A DNA stretch of 64,000 nt from Flavobacterium soyae (GCF_021245985.1 NZ_JAJQXA010000006.1:186001-250000); one strand, 5' to 3'. Shown: positions 16,149-25,423, counted from the first letter of the stretch. The notes: generated from the letters alone by a model not told the origin. Numbers and translations: made by a program.

Positions 16149-16874
16149 TTAGTCTTGTTTTTGTTCTTCTTTTTTAATATCGGCTACATATTTAGTAAGC
16201 TTTTTTCCGTAAAATGACTGTGCTACTTTTGGAGTCATCGATTTTTGAATCGTATCAAGAAACTTAATGTTGATATCATAAATCTCTGCTAGAGCAATAT
16301 AAGGCGCTACTTCATGATCTTTATTGTTAATGGCAAAGTTTGTAGCATACAAATATTTTCTTTTAATATTTGACTGTTGTTTTGCATCAATGCTGTCAAC
16401 TGCTTTTTGATCTTGTCTTTTAGTAGCTTTAAATCTGGCTTCAACCATTGATAAGTTCTCATCAATGAAACGAGAGTTTACTTTTTTGTATTCTTCAAAT
16501 AATTCCTGGTTTTTAGATCCGGTAATTTTTGCGCTGCCAATAAAACTGTCTAAATTGGTATCAATATTAATATTTCCCGGTTCAGCAAAGAATAAAATAT
16601 TATTGTCTAAAGAGTTTGTTACCCCGCGATCCAGAAACAGGTAAAGCATTTCTGGAGATTCTAATTTGATGTCACTTTCAAAAGCTGCATTTCCGTCAAT
16701 TTTGATACTGTCGATTGCAACAAGCGATGTATCAACGATTCTTTGAATATATAAAGTTCCGGTTTTTAATCCTTTTATATTTCCTGTAAGGTGTAAGTTA
16801 TCTGCGGCTGATTCTTTTTTGCTGCATGATGCAAGTAATGTAAGAATGGCAAAGGCAATAATTGATTTTTTCAT
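16149..16874 (-). CDS. DUF4369 domain lipoprotein without thioredoxin domain
   Basis: A 241-residue lipoprotein. The signal peptide ends at the lipobox LLASC (residues 13-17). The mature part opens with a DUF4369 beta-domain (LTGNIKGLKTGTLYIQRIVDTSLVAIDSIKI ... AEPGNINIDTNL). In Bacteroidetes this domain normally precedes a TlpA-like thioredoxin domain in envelope thiol-disulfide proteins; here it is followed only by a charged helical region and the chain ends in EEQKQD without any CxxC. It is therefore either a stand-alone DUF4369 protein or a trimmed relative of the thioredoxin fusions. It probably sits in the periplasm. It is transcribed separately from its neighbour, between two hairpin terminators. 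Confidence 0.82.
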   Translation of the reverse strand: MKKSIIAFAILTLLASCSKKESAADNLHLTGNIKGLKTGTLYIQRIVDTSLVAIDSIKIDGNAAFESDIKLESPEMLYLFLDRGVTNSLDNNILFFAEPGNINIDTNLDSFIGSAKITGSKNQELFEEYKKVNSRFIDENLSMVEARFKATKRQDQKAVDSIDAKQQSNIKRKYLYATNFAINNKDHEVAPYIALAEIYDINIKFLDTIQKSMTPKVAQSFYGKKLTKYVADIKKEEQKQD

Positions 16875-16956
16875 TAGTTTATTGGATTTTGGTGCAAAAT
16901 AAAGAAAATAGTTTGAATGTAAATAAGTCGCTGTTTAATTTTTCTAAAAAATAAAA

Positions 16957-16982
16957 ATCCCAATCTATTTCTAAATTGGGAT
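16957..16982 (-). terminator. Terminator of the lipoprotein gene at 17010
   Basis: Hairpin ATCCCAAT/ATTGGGAT with an A-rich left flank, i.e. a T run on the minus strand. Confidence 0.7.
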
Positions 16983-17009
16983 CTGCATATTTTTTTAAAA
17001 ATGAATTGG

Positions 17010-17828
17010 TTACATTGATAAAGTGTAAGTTGCTCCATTTTCGTGTGTATAAGTATATTTGGCATCACAGTCATTATTTCCATAATCTATAACACCGTTT
17101 AAAAACCCTCCCTGGATTTTTAATTTCCCTTTAGATACATACTCGCACGAATATTTTTTAACTAAGGTTTCCTGTACAGTTAAAGTCAAAGTCCCTCCTT
17201 TTTCTGAAGTAACAGTGTGGCTTCCTTCTGGCATTTCATAAATATTATCTTCTAAAACATATGGAGTATCAACACCGGCAGTTTGTTTTATAGTATGTGT
17301 GCCTGAATTTGTAAAAACCCTTCCAAGCAAATCTGTAAATTTTCCATTTGTTACTTTTCTGCTCCATTGCGGTACAGTTGCAACAGTAGTTGTATTAGTG
17401 TATTCTATAGTTCCTTCCAGTTTAAATCCGTTTATAGAATAATCGATTCTTTCTACAGTCATTTTGCTTCCAGTTGTAATTACCGGACCAGAAAGCGTAA
17501 TTTTTAATTTCCCTTTTCTTGTAATTTGATTTGTGGTGCAGCCTGTACCATAATCAACAGTAAAAACTTTTGGGTAAGGTGTTCCGTTTGGGGTTTCAAT
17601 AGTAATGCTGGCACAGACTTCGGGAGAAGTTTCTGATGGTTTTGCAGCAGGATTTGTATTCGTTACAGTTAATCCTGTTTTAACATCCATTTCGTTTACA
17701 GCGTCAATTACAACAGAGGCACTAACAGCTGTTGTGTCGGCCTGATTGACGACTTCATCGCTGGAGCATGAAACATAAATAAATGCCGAAGCACAAATAA
17801 TAGAAAGTAAAATAGCAGTTTTTTTCAT
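17010..17828 (-). CDS. Hypothetical secreted lipoprotein, 272 aa
   Basis: A lipoprotein of unknown function. The signal peptide ends at VSC (residue 21), followed by SSDEVVNQAD; acidic residues right after the Cys resemble the export signal that sends Bacteroidetes lipoproteins to the cell surface. The rest is Thr/Gly-rich and predicted to be beta-strand, with repeated patterns such as GKLKITLSGP and GKLKIQGGFLNGVIDYG, and four Cys in the mature part (CASITI, GTGCTT, KYSCEY, NDCDAK) that could form two disulfides. No known domain is recognised. It lies between the DUF4369 lipoprotein and the patatin gene, each with its own terminator. Confidence 0.75.
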   Translation of the reverse strand: MKKTAILLSIICASAFIYVSCSSDEVVNQADTTAVSASVVIDAVNEMDVKTGLTVTNTNPAAKPSETSPEVCASITIETPNGTPYPKVFTVDYGTGCTTNQITRKGKLKITLSGPVITTGSKMTVERIDYSINGFKLEGTIEYTNTTTVATVPQWSRKVTNGKFTDLLGRVFTNSGTHTIKQTAGVDTPYVLEDNIYEMPEGSHTVTSEKGGTLTLTVQETLVKKYSCEYVSKGKLKIQGGFLNGVIDYGNNDCDAKYTYTHENGATYTLSM

Positions 17829-17888
17829 ATTGGTTTTTGTTTAAGATTAGATTAAAGGCATTCAAATGTAATGAAAAAAATAACTCGT

Positions 17889-17923
17889 AAAAAAAATCCT
17901 GAAAATTCTACTTTCAGGATTTT
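17889..17923 (-). terminator. Terminator of the patatin gene
   Basis: Hairpin AAAATCCTGAAA/TTTCAGGATTTT, 30 nt after the patatin stop, with an A run that reads as T on the minus strand. Confidence 0.78.
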
Positions 17924-17952
17924 GTTGTTTAGTTATTTGTAAATCAATTGTT

Positions 17953-19224
17953 TTAAACGGTTTTGTAATATTCGCTTTTGGCTTTTCTGATTTTTTTATA
18001 CTCTTCCCAATCAAATTTGTTTAAGAACTCTGCAGCTTTTTGGGCGCCGCGAATAAACAAATCAATTTTTGCATCGTCAGTAAGATTAAAATTGAGCCAG
18101 TTGTGGTTTCCGGTATCAATATATCCTATAAGGTTTTTAAAATCGGGATTTTTTCTTAAAAATTCTGAATCATATCCAAATCTAGCGGTGTCAAACATAG
18201 AACTTATAATATTCGTGATTTTTTCATTTTTATTGATTTCGTTTTTATCATATCCGAGTTTTACACCAAAAGTTGGTGACGCCGGTACATTTAAATTTTC
18301 ATGAAATATATCAATAGGAAAATTAGAGATAATACCGCCATCCATAAACATAACTTCTGCCGGAACCGATGCACGCAGACATGTTGCTTCGTTCCATTTA
18401 TTCCATGCTTCAATACCGCCGGGAATATTTTTAATTTTAAATGGAGTAAAGAAAAGCGGAATCGACATTGAAGCCCTCACAAAATCGGCTGGATTTTGAA
18501 CATCAGGATTAGAATAAAACAAGTCAATCATTTTAGGAAAAATAATTTTACTTTCTGTAGTAATGTCAGCGGTTATTATAGCTATTTCACTCCAATGATC
18601 TTTTCTTGTATATTCTTGTTTGTCTTCTGGATTTGTTTCCATTATTCGAAACAATTTGTTGTCGTTTGAAACACCTTTTTCGCGCAGTGCTTTTAAATCG
18701 GCATAATTTTTAATTCCTTTCTGCGAAAGCAGGTTAGTCATCCATTGGTGAAAATTAGTACCAGGATTTAATCCTAAATCATCTTTAAAATTATCTACAA
18801 CCTGACAGCCTTTCATTACCAGTTTTAAGTTGCCGGCATCGCTCAATAATGCATCAATAAATTCGCGTGCATCGTGATCGCCATCTACAAAATCGTATAA
18901 ATTCTTATTGCATAAACACTCTAAAATCCATTCAGATTTTGTTGTATCAATTGGTCCGGCAGCAGCCATCAGCATGGTATTAATACTTCCGGCCGATGTT
19001 CCGGCTAAACTTAGAAACCGAATCCCTACTTGTTCCAAAACATAGACATATCCAACTAATGCAACACCAAGAACACCGCCGCCTTCCTGAACTAAATCTA
19101 CATATTCGTTACCGTTTACATCTACAATATCTGAGAATTTCTTTTTCTTCTCTTTGATCTGTTCTTTTAAATCTTTTATAATCGATAAGACTTCACCGTT
19201 TTCTGTAAATTTCGTTTTCTCCAT
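17953..19224 (-). CDS. Patatin-like phospholipase
   Basis: A 423-residue acyl hydrolase of the patatin family, expected to release fatty acids from lipids with a Ser-Asp dyad. The oxyanion loop is [12 protein letters not shown] (47-58), the nucleophile Ser78 lies in GTSAGS (75-80), and the catalytic Asp in [10 protein letters not shown] near residue 294. A charged coiled N-terminus ([10 protein letters not shown]) precedes the domain. No signal peptide or barrel is present, so it is not one of the outer-membrane patatin fusions and probably works in the cytoplasm or at the inner membrane face. It is a single gene. The natural lipid is unknown. Confidence 0.9.
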   Translation of the reverse strand: MEKTKFTENGEVLSIIKDLKEQIKEKKKKFSDIVDVNGNEYVDLVQEGGGVLGVALVGYVYVLEQVGIRFLSLAGTSAGSINTMLMAAAGPIDTTKSEWILECLCNKNLYDFVDGDHDAREFIDALLSDAGNLKLVMKGCQVVDNFKDDLGLNPGTNFHQWMTNLLSQKGIKNYADLKALREKGVSNDNKLFRIMETNPEDKQEYTRKDHWSEIAIITADITTESKIIFPKMIDLFYSNPDVQNPADFVRASMSIPLFFTPFKIKNIPGGIEAWNKWNEATCLRASVPAEVMFMDGGIISNFPIDIFHENLNVPASPTFGVKLGYDKNEINKNEKITNIISSMFDTARFGYDSEFLRKNPDFKNLIGYIDTGNHNWLNFNLTDDAKIDLFIRGAQKAAEFLNKFDWEEYKKIRKAKSEYYKTV

Positions 19225-19326
19225 GATTTCCAGAGTTTATGTTTGTAGTTTGTGTTTCTGCAAAATAATTTTATTTAATTGTTTGATTTTCAGATGTGTA
19301 AAATTATAAATTCGATTATAGGCATA

Positions 19327-19410
19327 AAAGGGGAGAATTCCCCTTTTTTAAAATATTTGAAATTAGTATAAGGTAAAAAAAATCCCGCAGAAACTAATCT
19401 GCAGGATTTT
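19327..19410 (-). terminator. Two hairpins downstream of htpG
   Basis: Hairpin 1 at about 19381-19408 (AATCC..GCAG with CTGCaGGATT) lies 25 nt after the htpG stop with an A run before it. Hairpin 2 at 19327-19346 is AAAGGGGA/TCCCCTTT with a T run on the plus strand. Together they isolate htpG from the patatin gene. Confidence 0.65.
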
Positions 19411-19432
19411 GAAATATTCTTGTAAAAGGTTT

Positions 19433-21316
19433 TTATTTGATCATTTCAAAGCTTCTTTTTACAAAAGCAGTCAACGCTTCACCTTTCAATAGGTTTTGAG
19501 ATAATTTAGCTAAATCTAAAGCTTGTTTTACTAAATGTTCCTGATGTGTTTTGTCTTCGGTATTTAAAATACTTGAAGCTAAATCAGAATTTGTATTTAC
19601 AACCAGATTATACATTTCCGGCATATTTCCCATTCCGAACATTCCGCCGCCGCCCGTTTGGCTCATTTCTTTCATCCTACGCATAAATTCTGGCTGCGTA
19701 ATAATGAATGGAGCTGCCTGGCTGTCCATAGCTTCCAGCTGAACGCTGTATGCTTTAGGGATATAGGCTTCTAATGAAGTTTTTAAAGCTGCTTTTTCTT
19801 CATCAGATAATTTAGAAATCGTGTTTTCTTCTTTTTTGATTAAATTATCAATGTGATCAGAATCTACACGAACGAAAGTTAATCCGCTGTTATCACCTTC
19901 AATTTTTTGAATTAAATGCGAGATAATAGGAGAGTCTAAAAGCAATACTTCGTATCCTTTTTCTTTTGCTGCTTCAATATAAGAGTGCTGTGCATCTTTG
20001 TTACCAGCATAAAGAATTACTAATTTACCATCTTTATCAGTTTGGTTTTCTTTTAGTTTTTCTTTTAATTCCTCTAAAGTAAAGTAAGTATCGTCAACCG
20101 TTGGATATAAAACAAATGCGCCTGCTTTTTCGTAGAATTTATCTTCAGAAAGCATTCCGTACTCTAAAACGATTTTAATGTCGTTCCATTTTGCTTCAAA
20201 ATCAGCACGGTTTTCGTTAAATAAAGCTTTTAATTTATCTGCTACTTTACGAGTAATGTAGTTAGAGATTTTTTTAACTGCTCCATCTGCTTGTAAACCA
20301 GAACGAGAAACGTTTAATGGAATATCCGGTGAATCGATAATTCCTTTTAACATCGTTAAAAATTCAGGTACAATTCCTTCTACGTTATCTGTAACGTAAA
20401 CCTGGTTTTGGTACAATTGAATTTTATCTTTCTGGATTTGCATATCTGTACCCAATTTTGGGAAATACAAAATACCAGTTAAGTTAAACGGATAATCTAC
20501 ATTTAAGTGAATGTTGAATAACGGCTCTTCAAACTGCATTGGATACAATTCTCTGTAGAAATTTTTGTAATCTTCATCAGATAATTCAGAAGGCTGTTTT
20601 GTCCAGGCCGGATTTGGGTTATTAATGATATTATCAAGTTCGATAGTTTCATTAATATAATCTTCCGGAGCATCTTCTGGTTTTGGAAGGGTTTCTGTTC
20701 TTGTTCCAAATTTAATTGGAATAGGCATAAACTTATTATACTTATTTAATAATCCGCTGATTTTAGAATCTTCTAAAAATTCTAAAGAATCTTCGGCAAT
20801 GTGCAGAATGATTTCTGTACCACGTGAAGTTTTGTCAGCTGGCTCTAAAGTAAATTCAGGGCTTCCGTCACAAGTCCAGTGTGCAGCAGGCTCATCTTTG
20901 TATGATTTTGTAATGATTTCTACTTTTTCTGCAACCATAAAAGCAGAATAGAAACCAAGACCAAAGTGACCAATAATCCCAGAGTCTTTTGCAGAATCTT
21001 TGTATTTGTCTAAAAATTCTTCAGCTCCCGAAAAAGCAACCTGATTGATGTATTTTTCAACTTCATCAGCTGTCATACCTAAACCTTGGTCAATAATATG
21101 GATTTTTTTACCTTCTTTATCTACTTTAATTTCGATAATCGGGTTTCCATATTCTACTTTAGCTTCGCCAATGCTTATTAAATGTTTTAATTTTAATGTC
21201 GCATCAGTTCCGTTTGAAACCAGCTCACGTAAAAAGATTTCGTGGTCGCTGTATAAGAACTTTTTGATTAAGGGAAAGATGTTTTCTACTGAAACATTAA
21301 TTTTACCTGTTGTCAT
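19433..21316 (-). CDS. htpG: Molecular chaperone HtpG (Hsp90)
   Basis: Bacterial Hsp90, an ATP-dependent dimeric chaperone in the cytoplasm, 627 residues. The GHKL ATPase domain is at the N-terminus with SDHEIFLRELVSNGTDA (24-40), the ATP-lid region IDQGLGMTADEV, and HFGLGFYSAFMVA. The middle domain has the catalytic Arg in LNVSRSGLQAD, and the C-terminal dimerisation domain follows. QTGGGGMFGMGNMPEMY near residue 560 is a flexible Met/Gly loop. All functional motifs are intact. It is a lone minus-strand gene with terminators at 19327-19410; no obvious heat-shock operator is seen in the 190-nt divergent gap. Confidence 0.97.
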   Translation of the reverse strand: MTTGKINVSVENIFPLIKKFLYSDHEIFLRELVSNGTDATLKLKHLISIGEAKVEYGNPIIEIKVDKEGKKIHIIDQGLGMTADEVEKYINQVAFSGAEEFLDKYKDSAKDSGIIGHFGLGFYSAFMVAEKVEIITKSYKDEPAAHWTCDGSPEFTLEPADKTSRGTEIILHIAEDSLEFLEDSKISGLLNKYNKFMPIPIKFGTRTETLPKPEDAPEDYINETIELDNIINNPNPAWTKQPSELSDEDYKNFYRELYPMQFEEPLFNIHLNVDYPFNLTGILYFPKLGTDMQIQKDKIQLYQNQVYVTDNVEGIVPEFLTMLKGIIDSPDIPLNVSRSGLQADGAVKKISNYITRKVADKLKALFNENRADFEAKWNDIKIVLEYGMLSEDKFYEKAGAFVLYPTVDDTYFTLEELKEKLKENQTDKDGKLVILYAGNKDAQHSYIEAAKEKGYEVLLLDSPIISHLIQKIEGDNSGLTFVRVDSDHIDNLIKKEENTISKLSDEEKAALKTSLEAYIPKAYSVQLEAMDSQAAPFIITQPEFMRRMKEMSQTGGGGMFGMGNMPEMYNLVVNTNSDLASSILNTEDKTHQEHLVKQALDLAKLSQNLLKGEALTAFVKRSFEMIK

Positions 21317-21459
21317 ATTTTTTTATTTTTTGAATTTAACTTGATGATTTTCATTTAGTCAAATAAAATACCATTTTTTTTAAGGTGACAAATTGGCGTA
21401 AATGTTAATTTTGAAAGAAAATAATTAAATTTTAAAAAAGAAATTCGCTTAATGAATTG

Positions 21460-21467
21460 TATATTTG
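21460..21467 (+). promoter_or_regulatory. -7 box for the lipoprotein-OmpA gene pair
   Basis: TATATTTG, an exact TAnnTTTG match 43 nt before the lipoprotein gene. No clear -33 TTTG at the standard distance. Confidence 0.5.
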
Positions 21468-21509
21468 TGGTATAATAATTGTTAAACGTGTAAGTATTAA
21501 CTTAAATAA

Positions 21510-22025
21510 ATGTACAAAATGAGGAAGATTATTTTCATTTGCATGGCTGCTGCGACGTTATTTGCGTGTAAATCAGCTTCGTCTACAGCTTCAACTTCAA
21601 CAGAAGCAACTACGCTTTCTACTAAACTTGACAGACCCACTCAAGTAGCTATTAAAGGAAATTGGGTGCTTACCAATGTAACTTATCCAGGTTCTGATTA
21701 TATTAAAGTCACCTCATTCGATCTGGCAGATTCTAAATGTTTTATTGGCAGTTCATGGAACTTTATTTCTAATAACAATAAAGGTACAATGACATTGAAT
21801 TCTGCAAGCTGTACAGCTTTTACTTCGCCAATTGTCTGGAGCATTAACAATCAGGGACTTTTTGTTCTTAAAATTGTTAATCCGGGAACAAAATCAAAAA
21901 ATGTAAAAGAAGGATACTTACTAAAAGTCGCTGGTTTAACTGATACTTCTTTTCAGTTGATCGATAATATCAATGTTGGCGGACAAGTAAAGGATGTTAC
22001 TTACCAATTTCAAAGAGCTAATTAA
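21510..22025 (+). CDS. Lipocalin-like lipoprotein
   Basis: A 171-residue lipoprotein (168 if the second in-frame ATG at 21519, reading MRKIIFICMAAATLFAC, is the true start). The lipobox FAC is followed by a Ser/Thr-rich linker. The mature domain begins KGNWVLTNVTYPG and continues with alternating strands (WNFISNNNKGTMTLN, IVWSINNQGLFVLKIV, YLLKVAGLTDTSFQLID), the pattern of small lipocalin-like domains in Bacteroidetes. The ligand is unknown. It is co-transcribed with the OmpA-like lipoprotein gene 18 nt downstream, so a shared role in the cell envelope is likely. Confidence 0.8.
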   Translation: MYKMRKIIFICMAAATLFACKSASSTASTSTEATTLSTKLDRPTQVAIKGNWVLTNVTYPGSDYIKVTSFDLADSKCFIGSSWNFISNNNKGTMTLNSASCTAFTSPIVWSINNQGLFVLKIVNPGTKSKNVKEGYLLKVAGLTDTSFQLIDNINVGGQVKDVTYQFQRAN

Positions 22026-22043
22026 TATTTAAAAAGATAAAAA

Positions 22044-22739
22044 ATGAAAAAGATAACAGTTTTAGGTTTAAGTAGTTTACTTGTATTGGTTAGTTTATTT
22101 ACAAGCTGCGATTCAGTAAAAAATGCTAATAACACTCAAAAGGGTGCCGGAATTGGAGTAGTTGCCGGTGGTATTATTGGAGGTATTTTAGGAAATAATC
22201 TAGGAAAAGGCGGAAACGCTGCCTTAGGAGCTGCAATTGGAGCTGCTGTAGGTGGTGGAACCGGAGCTTTAATTGGTAACAAAATGGATAAACAAGCCCG
22301 TGAAATTGATCAGGCTTTACCAGGTGCTTCTGTAGAAAGAGTAGGTGAGGGAATTCACTTAACTTTAAATGAGAATGCTGTTCGTTTTGATACAAACAAA
22401 TCAACTTTAACTCCTCAGGCAAAAGCAAATTTAGATAAATTAGTTCCTGTTTTTAATGAGTATGGAGATACTGATATTCAAATATTTGGTTATACTGATA
22501 ATACAGGTAAACCAGAATATAATTTGACACTTTCAGGACAAAGAGCGGCTTCTGTGCAGGCTTATTTAGTTTCTAAAGGATTAAAATCAAGCCGTTTTAA
22601 AACTTCAGGTTTAGGTATTGTTGATCCTATTGCAACAAATGATACTCCGGAAGGAAGAGCTCAAAACCGTCGTGTTGAATTCTCTATTACAGCAAATGAC
22701 AAAATGGTTAACGATGCAAAAGCTGAAGCTGGAAAGTAA
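22044..22739 (+). CDS. OmpA family lipoprotein with glycine zipper
   Basis: A 231-residue outer-membrane lipoprotein. The lipobox FTSC ends at about residue 22. A glycine zipper (GAGIGVVAGGIIGGILGNN to GGGTGALIGNKMD, residues 34-80) probably inserts into or packs on the membrane. The C-terminal OmpA domain (about 105-218) has the peptidoglycan-binding pattern VRFDTNKSTLTPQAKANLDKL, IFGYTDNTGKPEYNLTLSGQRA and GRAQNRRVEFSI, with the Asp and Arg that hold meso-diaminopimelate. It resembles the YiaD group. It likely links the outer membrane to the cell wall. It ends in a clean hairpin terminator. Confidence 0.93.
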   Translation: MKKITVLGLSSLLVLVSLFTSCDSVKNANNTQKGAGIGVVAGGIIGGILGNNLGKGGNAALGAAIGAAVGGGTGALIGNKMDKQAREIDQALPGASVERVGEGIHLTLNENAVRFDTNKSTLTPQAKANLDKLVPVFNEYGDTDIQIFGYTDNTGKPEYNLTLSGQRAASVQAYLVSKGLKSSRFKTSGLGIVDPIATNDTPEGRAQNRRVEFSITANDKMVNDAKAEAGK

Positions 22740-22760
22740 TTTCAGATAAAATAAAATTTA

Positions 22761-22798
22761 AAAAAAGCTGTTTCATAATTGAAGCAGCTTTTTTTTTG
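22761..22798 (+). terminator. Terminator after the OmpA-like gene
   Basis: Hairpin AAGCTG..TTC/GAA..CAGCTT flanked by A6 and T9. Confidence 0.85.
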
Positions 22799-22845
22799 AC
22801 TTTAGAAATTAAACATCGTAAATTTGACCTCTCTAATTACAACAC

Positions 22846-23796
22846 ATGCTTGATATTCAAAATATATCTTTTTCGTATACTGATAAACCAGTTATAAATA
22901 ATGTTTCTTTTACGATCAATAAAGGCGAAAATATTGCCATTATTGGCGAAAGCGGTTGTGGAAAAAGTACGCTTTTAAAGCTTATGTACGGTTTGTTCGA
23001 TTTAGACGAAGGCAAAATATTTTATAACGAAAAACCTATTCTGGGGCCAAAATACAATTTGATTCCCGGAATGCCATATATGAAATATCTGGCGCAGGAT
23101 TTCGATTTGTCTCCTTATGAAACAGTGGCAGAGAACGTTGGAAAGTTTCTTTCGAATGGTTTTGCAAACATGAAAAGACTTCGTGTTCAGGAATTGTTAG
23201 AGATGGTAGAAATGGAACAATTTTCTAATGTTAAAGCTAAATTTTTAAGCGGGGGACAGCAGCAGAGAGTAGCTTTGGTTAGGGTTTTGGCTTTAGAGCC
23301 AGAAGTAATTTTGCTAGATGAACCTTTTAGCCAGATTGATGCTTTTCGTAAAAATGCTTTACGTCGAAACTTATTTAAATACTTAAAACAAAAAGGAATT
23401 ACCTGCATTATCGCAACACATGACAGTACAGATGCTTTGTCTTTTGCAGATGAAGCAATTGTGATGCGACATGGCGAAATTATCATAAAAGGTGATCCGG
23501 CAAAAATATACGAAGATCCGCAAACTAAATATGTGGCTTCGTTATTTGGAGAGGTAAATGAAATTGCAACACATTTATTGCTTCCGTATGAAGATGAAAC
23601 TCACAAAACATTAGTGTATCCGCATCAGTTTAAAATGGTTTCAGAATCTAAACTTCCGGTAAAAATTAGAAGGACTTATTTTAGAGGAGGGCATTATTTA
23701 GTTGAAACCGTTTACAAAAGGCAGTTAATATTTTTCGAAAGTGAAATCGATCTTCCACTCGAACAGGAAATATTTCTTGGGCTGAATTATTTGTAA
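22846..23796 (+). CDS. Orphan ABC transporter ATP-binding protein
   Basis: A 316-residue ABC ATPase with all motifs intact: Walker A GESGCGKST (34-42), signature LSGGQQQRVAL (134-144), Walker B VILLDEP (154-160) and the switch His192 in ATHD. About 70 residues follow the ATPase fold (PHQFKMVSESKLPVKIRRTYFRGG), resembling the regulatory TOBE-type tail of PotA/FbpC-like importers. No permease or binding protein gene is adjacent: an OmpA gene lies upstream behind a terminator, fabH downstream. Its membrane partner must be encoded elsewhere, and the substrate cannot be named. Confidence 0.88.
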   Translation: MLDIQNISFSYTDKPVINNVSFTINKGENIAIIGESGCGKSTLLKLMYGLFDLDEGKIFYNEKPILGPKYNLIPGMPYMKYLAQDFDLSPYETVAENVGKFLSNGFANMKRLRVQELLEMVEMEQFSNVKAKFLSGGQQQRVALVRVLALEPEVILLDEPFSQIDAFRKNALRRNLFKYLKQKGITCIIATHDSTDALSFADEAIVMRHGEIIIKGDPAKIYEDPQTKYVASLFGEVNEIATHLLLPYEDETHKTLVYPHQFKMVSESKLPVKIRRTYFRGGHYLVETVYKRQLIFFESEIDLPLEQEIFLGLNYL

Positions 23797-23838
23797 AAAC
23801 AAACCCGACAGTTTTGAAATTGTCGGGTTTGTTTTTTT
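23795..23838 (+). terminator. Terminator after the ABC ATPase gene
   Basis: Hairpin with 16-bp arms (23795-23810 and 23821-23836) around ACCCGACA/TGTCGGGT and a T run. Confidence 0.88.
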
Positions 23839-24290
23839 ACATAAGCTAGTTGCTTGCTAAAAATTAAATGTGAGATGGCACTCAGATGACACGGGTTTAA
23901 CAGATTGAAGCAGATTTATTTTTAAATTTTGTAAAAAGAGTTTCTCGCAGATTTTGCAGATTTAAGGGATTAGCTTCAATGCTTTTTAAGAATCATTAAA
24001 ATCATTTTAATCTGTGGCAGAAAAAAAATTAGTGTAAATTAGTGTAAATTAGTGTAATTCGTGGTAAAAAAATTAAAGCCAAGAAATCTTACAGGCATTA
24101 AAATCTTATTTTCCATTCTTTTCAATGAATTGCTTTAAAAACTGTTTTTTCAAAAAGTAATTGTTTTTAAACAGTCTCATAATTAAAGTATATTAAATTG
24201 CTAATACCGAAAAAAATAGTAATTTGTACTCTTATGTTTTAAAGTATACGTAAATTTGCATTCTAAAATTTTAACAAATAACAATATTAT
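23839..24290. other. Intergenic gap with word repeats; -7 box for fabH
   Basis: No gene is visible. The left half has the degenerate words CAGATTTTGCAGATTTAAGG and AATCTGTGGCAGAAAAA seen in other gaps, and a three-fold tandem of the 10-mer ATTAGTGTAA (24028-24057). TAAATTTG at 24251-24258 is a likely -7 box 33 nt upstream of fabH; the nearest TTTG (24223-24226) is 24 nt away, longer than usual. Confidence 0.55.
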
Positions 24291-25298
24291 ATGTATCATT
24301 CAAAAATAGCAGGCTTAGGATATTATGTTCCTTCAAATGTTGTGACAAACGATGATTTGTCTAAGATAATGGATACCAATGACGAATGGATTCAGGAACG
24401 AACAGGAATTCAGGAAAGAAGACACATCATTCGTGGAGAAGATACAACAACTTCAATGGGTGTAAAAGCCGCTAAAATTGCTATAGAACGTTCTGGCGTT
24501 GCCAAAGAAGATATTGATTTTGTAGTATTTGCTACATTAAGCCCGGATTATTATTTTCCAGGACCCGGAGTTTTAGTACAGCGTGATTTAGGATTAAGAA
24601 CCGTTGGAGCTTTAGACGTTAGAAATCAATGTTCTGGTTTTGTTTACGCAATTTCTGTTGCAGATCAATATATTAAAACCGGAATGTATAAAAATATTTT
24701 GGTTATTGGTTCAGAGGTTCATTCAACTGGATTAGATATGACGACTCGCGGACGCGGCGTTTCAGTAATTTTTGGAGATGGAGCAGGAGCGGCAGTTTTA
24801 AGCCGTGAAGAAGATTTGACAAAAGGAATTTTATCTACGCATTTACATTCAGAAGGACAGCATGCCGAAGAATTGGCTTTGCAGGCACCGGGAATGGGAG
24901 CACGCTGGGTAACAGATATTTTAGCAGATAATGATCCTAATGACGAAAGCTATTATCCTTACATGAACGGTCAGTTTGTATTTAAAAATGCAGTGGTTCG
25001 TTTTGCCGAAGTTATTAACGAAGGTTTAGAAGCAAATGGACTTCAGGTTTCAGATATTGATATGTTGATTCCACATCAGGCCAACTTGAGAATTTCTCAG
25101 TTCATTCAGAACAAATTCAAATTGACAGATGATCAGGTTCATAATAATATCCAGAAATACGGAAACACAACCGCAGCATCTATTCCAATTGCTTTAACAG
25201 AAGCTTGGGAACAAGGTAAAATCAAATCTGGTGATACCGTTGTTTTAGCCGCTTTTGGTAGTGGATTTACTTGGGCAAGTGCAATCATCAAATGGTAA
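24291..25298 (+). CDS. fabH: 3-oxoacyl-ACP synthase III (FabH-type)
   Basis: Condenses acyl-CoA with malonyl-ACP to start fatty-acid synthesis. The 335-residue thiolase-fold enzyme has the catalytic triad visible: Cys114 in RNQCSGFVYA, His in IPHQANLRI (about 262), and Asn in YGNTTAASIPIAL (about 292). WIQERTGIQER near the N-terminus is the usual CoA/ACP contact. It is not accompanied by plsX or rpmF, the common partners of the housekeeping fabH. It may therefore be a second FabH-like enzyme used for branched starters or a secondary lipid; the sequence alone does not decide. It ends at a terminator, then the hairpin-repeat array begins. Confidence 0.9.
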   Translation: MYHSKIAGLGYYVPSNVVTNDDLSKIMDTNDEWIQERTGIQERRHIIRGEDTTTSMGVKAAKIAIERSGVAKEDIDFVVFATLSPDYYFPGPGVLVQRDLGLRTVGALDVRNQCSGFVYAISVADQYIKTGMYKNILVIGSEVHSTGLDMTTRGRGVSVIFGDGAGAAVLSREEDLTKGILSTHLHSEGQHAEELALQAPGMGARWVTDILADNDPNDESYYPYMNGQFVFKNAVVRFAEVINEGLEANGLQVSDIDMLIPHQANLRISQFIQNKFKLTDDQVHNNIQKYGNTTAASIPIALTEAWEQGKIKSGDTVVLAAFGSGFTWASAIIKW

Positions 25299-25322
25299 AT
25301 TAATTCATCTTACATTATATTT

Positions 25323-25354
25323 AAAACCTGCTTTGTTTTGGAGCAGGTTTTTTT
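25323..25354 (+). terminator. Terminator after fabH
   Basis: Hairpin AAAACCTGCT/AGCAGGTTTT followed by T7. Confidence 0.85.
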
Positions 25355-25382
25355 ATACTTTTTATTTGGATGAATAACGATC

Positions 25383-25407
25383 TGTCAGGCTGAGCGAAGT
25401 CGAAGCC
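25383..25407 (+). repeat. TGTCA-hairpin repeat, copy 1
   Basis: Head TGTCA, arm GGCT, core GAGCGAAGTCGA, arm AGCC. The arms pair perfectly. First of four copies upstream of the GIY-YIG gene, in alternating orientation. Confidence 0.85.
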
Positions 25408-25423
25408 CCGTTCCAATTGGCAA

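Noticed and set aside
16874..17083. 69-residue ORF between the two lipoprotein genes
   Set aside because: It overlaps the end of the lipoprotein gene in another frame, covers its terminator, and has an unlikely composition.
22174..22428. 84-residue minus-strand ORF in the OmpA-like gene
   Set aside because: Antisense to the glycine zipper; its Leu/Gln-rich pattern mirrors Gly/Ala codons.
24028..24057. Three 10-nt direct repeats (ATTAGTGTAA) as a CRISPR or replication iteron
   Set aside because: Units are short, contiguous and without spacers, and there is no rep or cas gene nearby; it is a simple tandem duplication.
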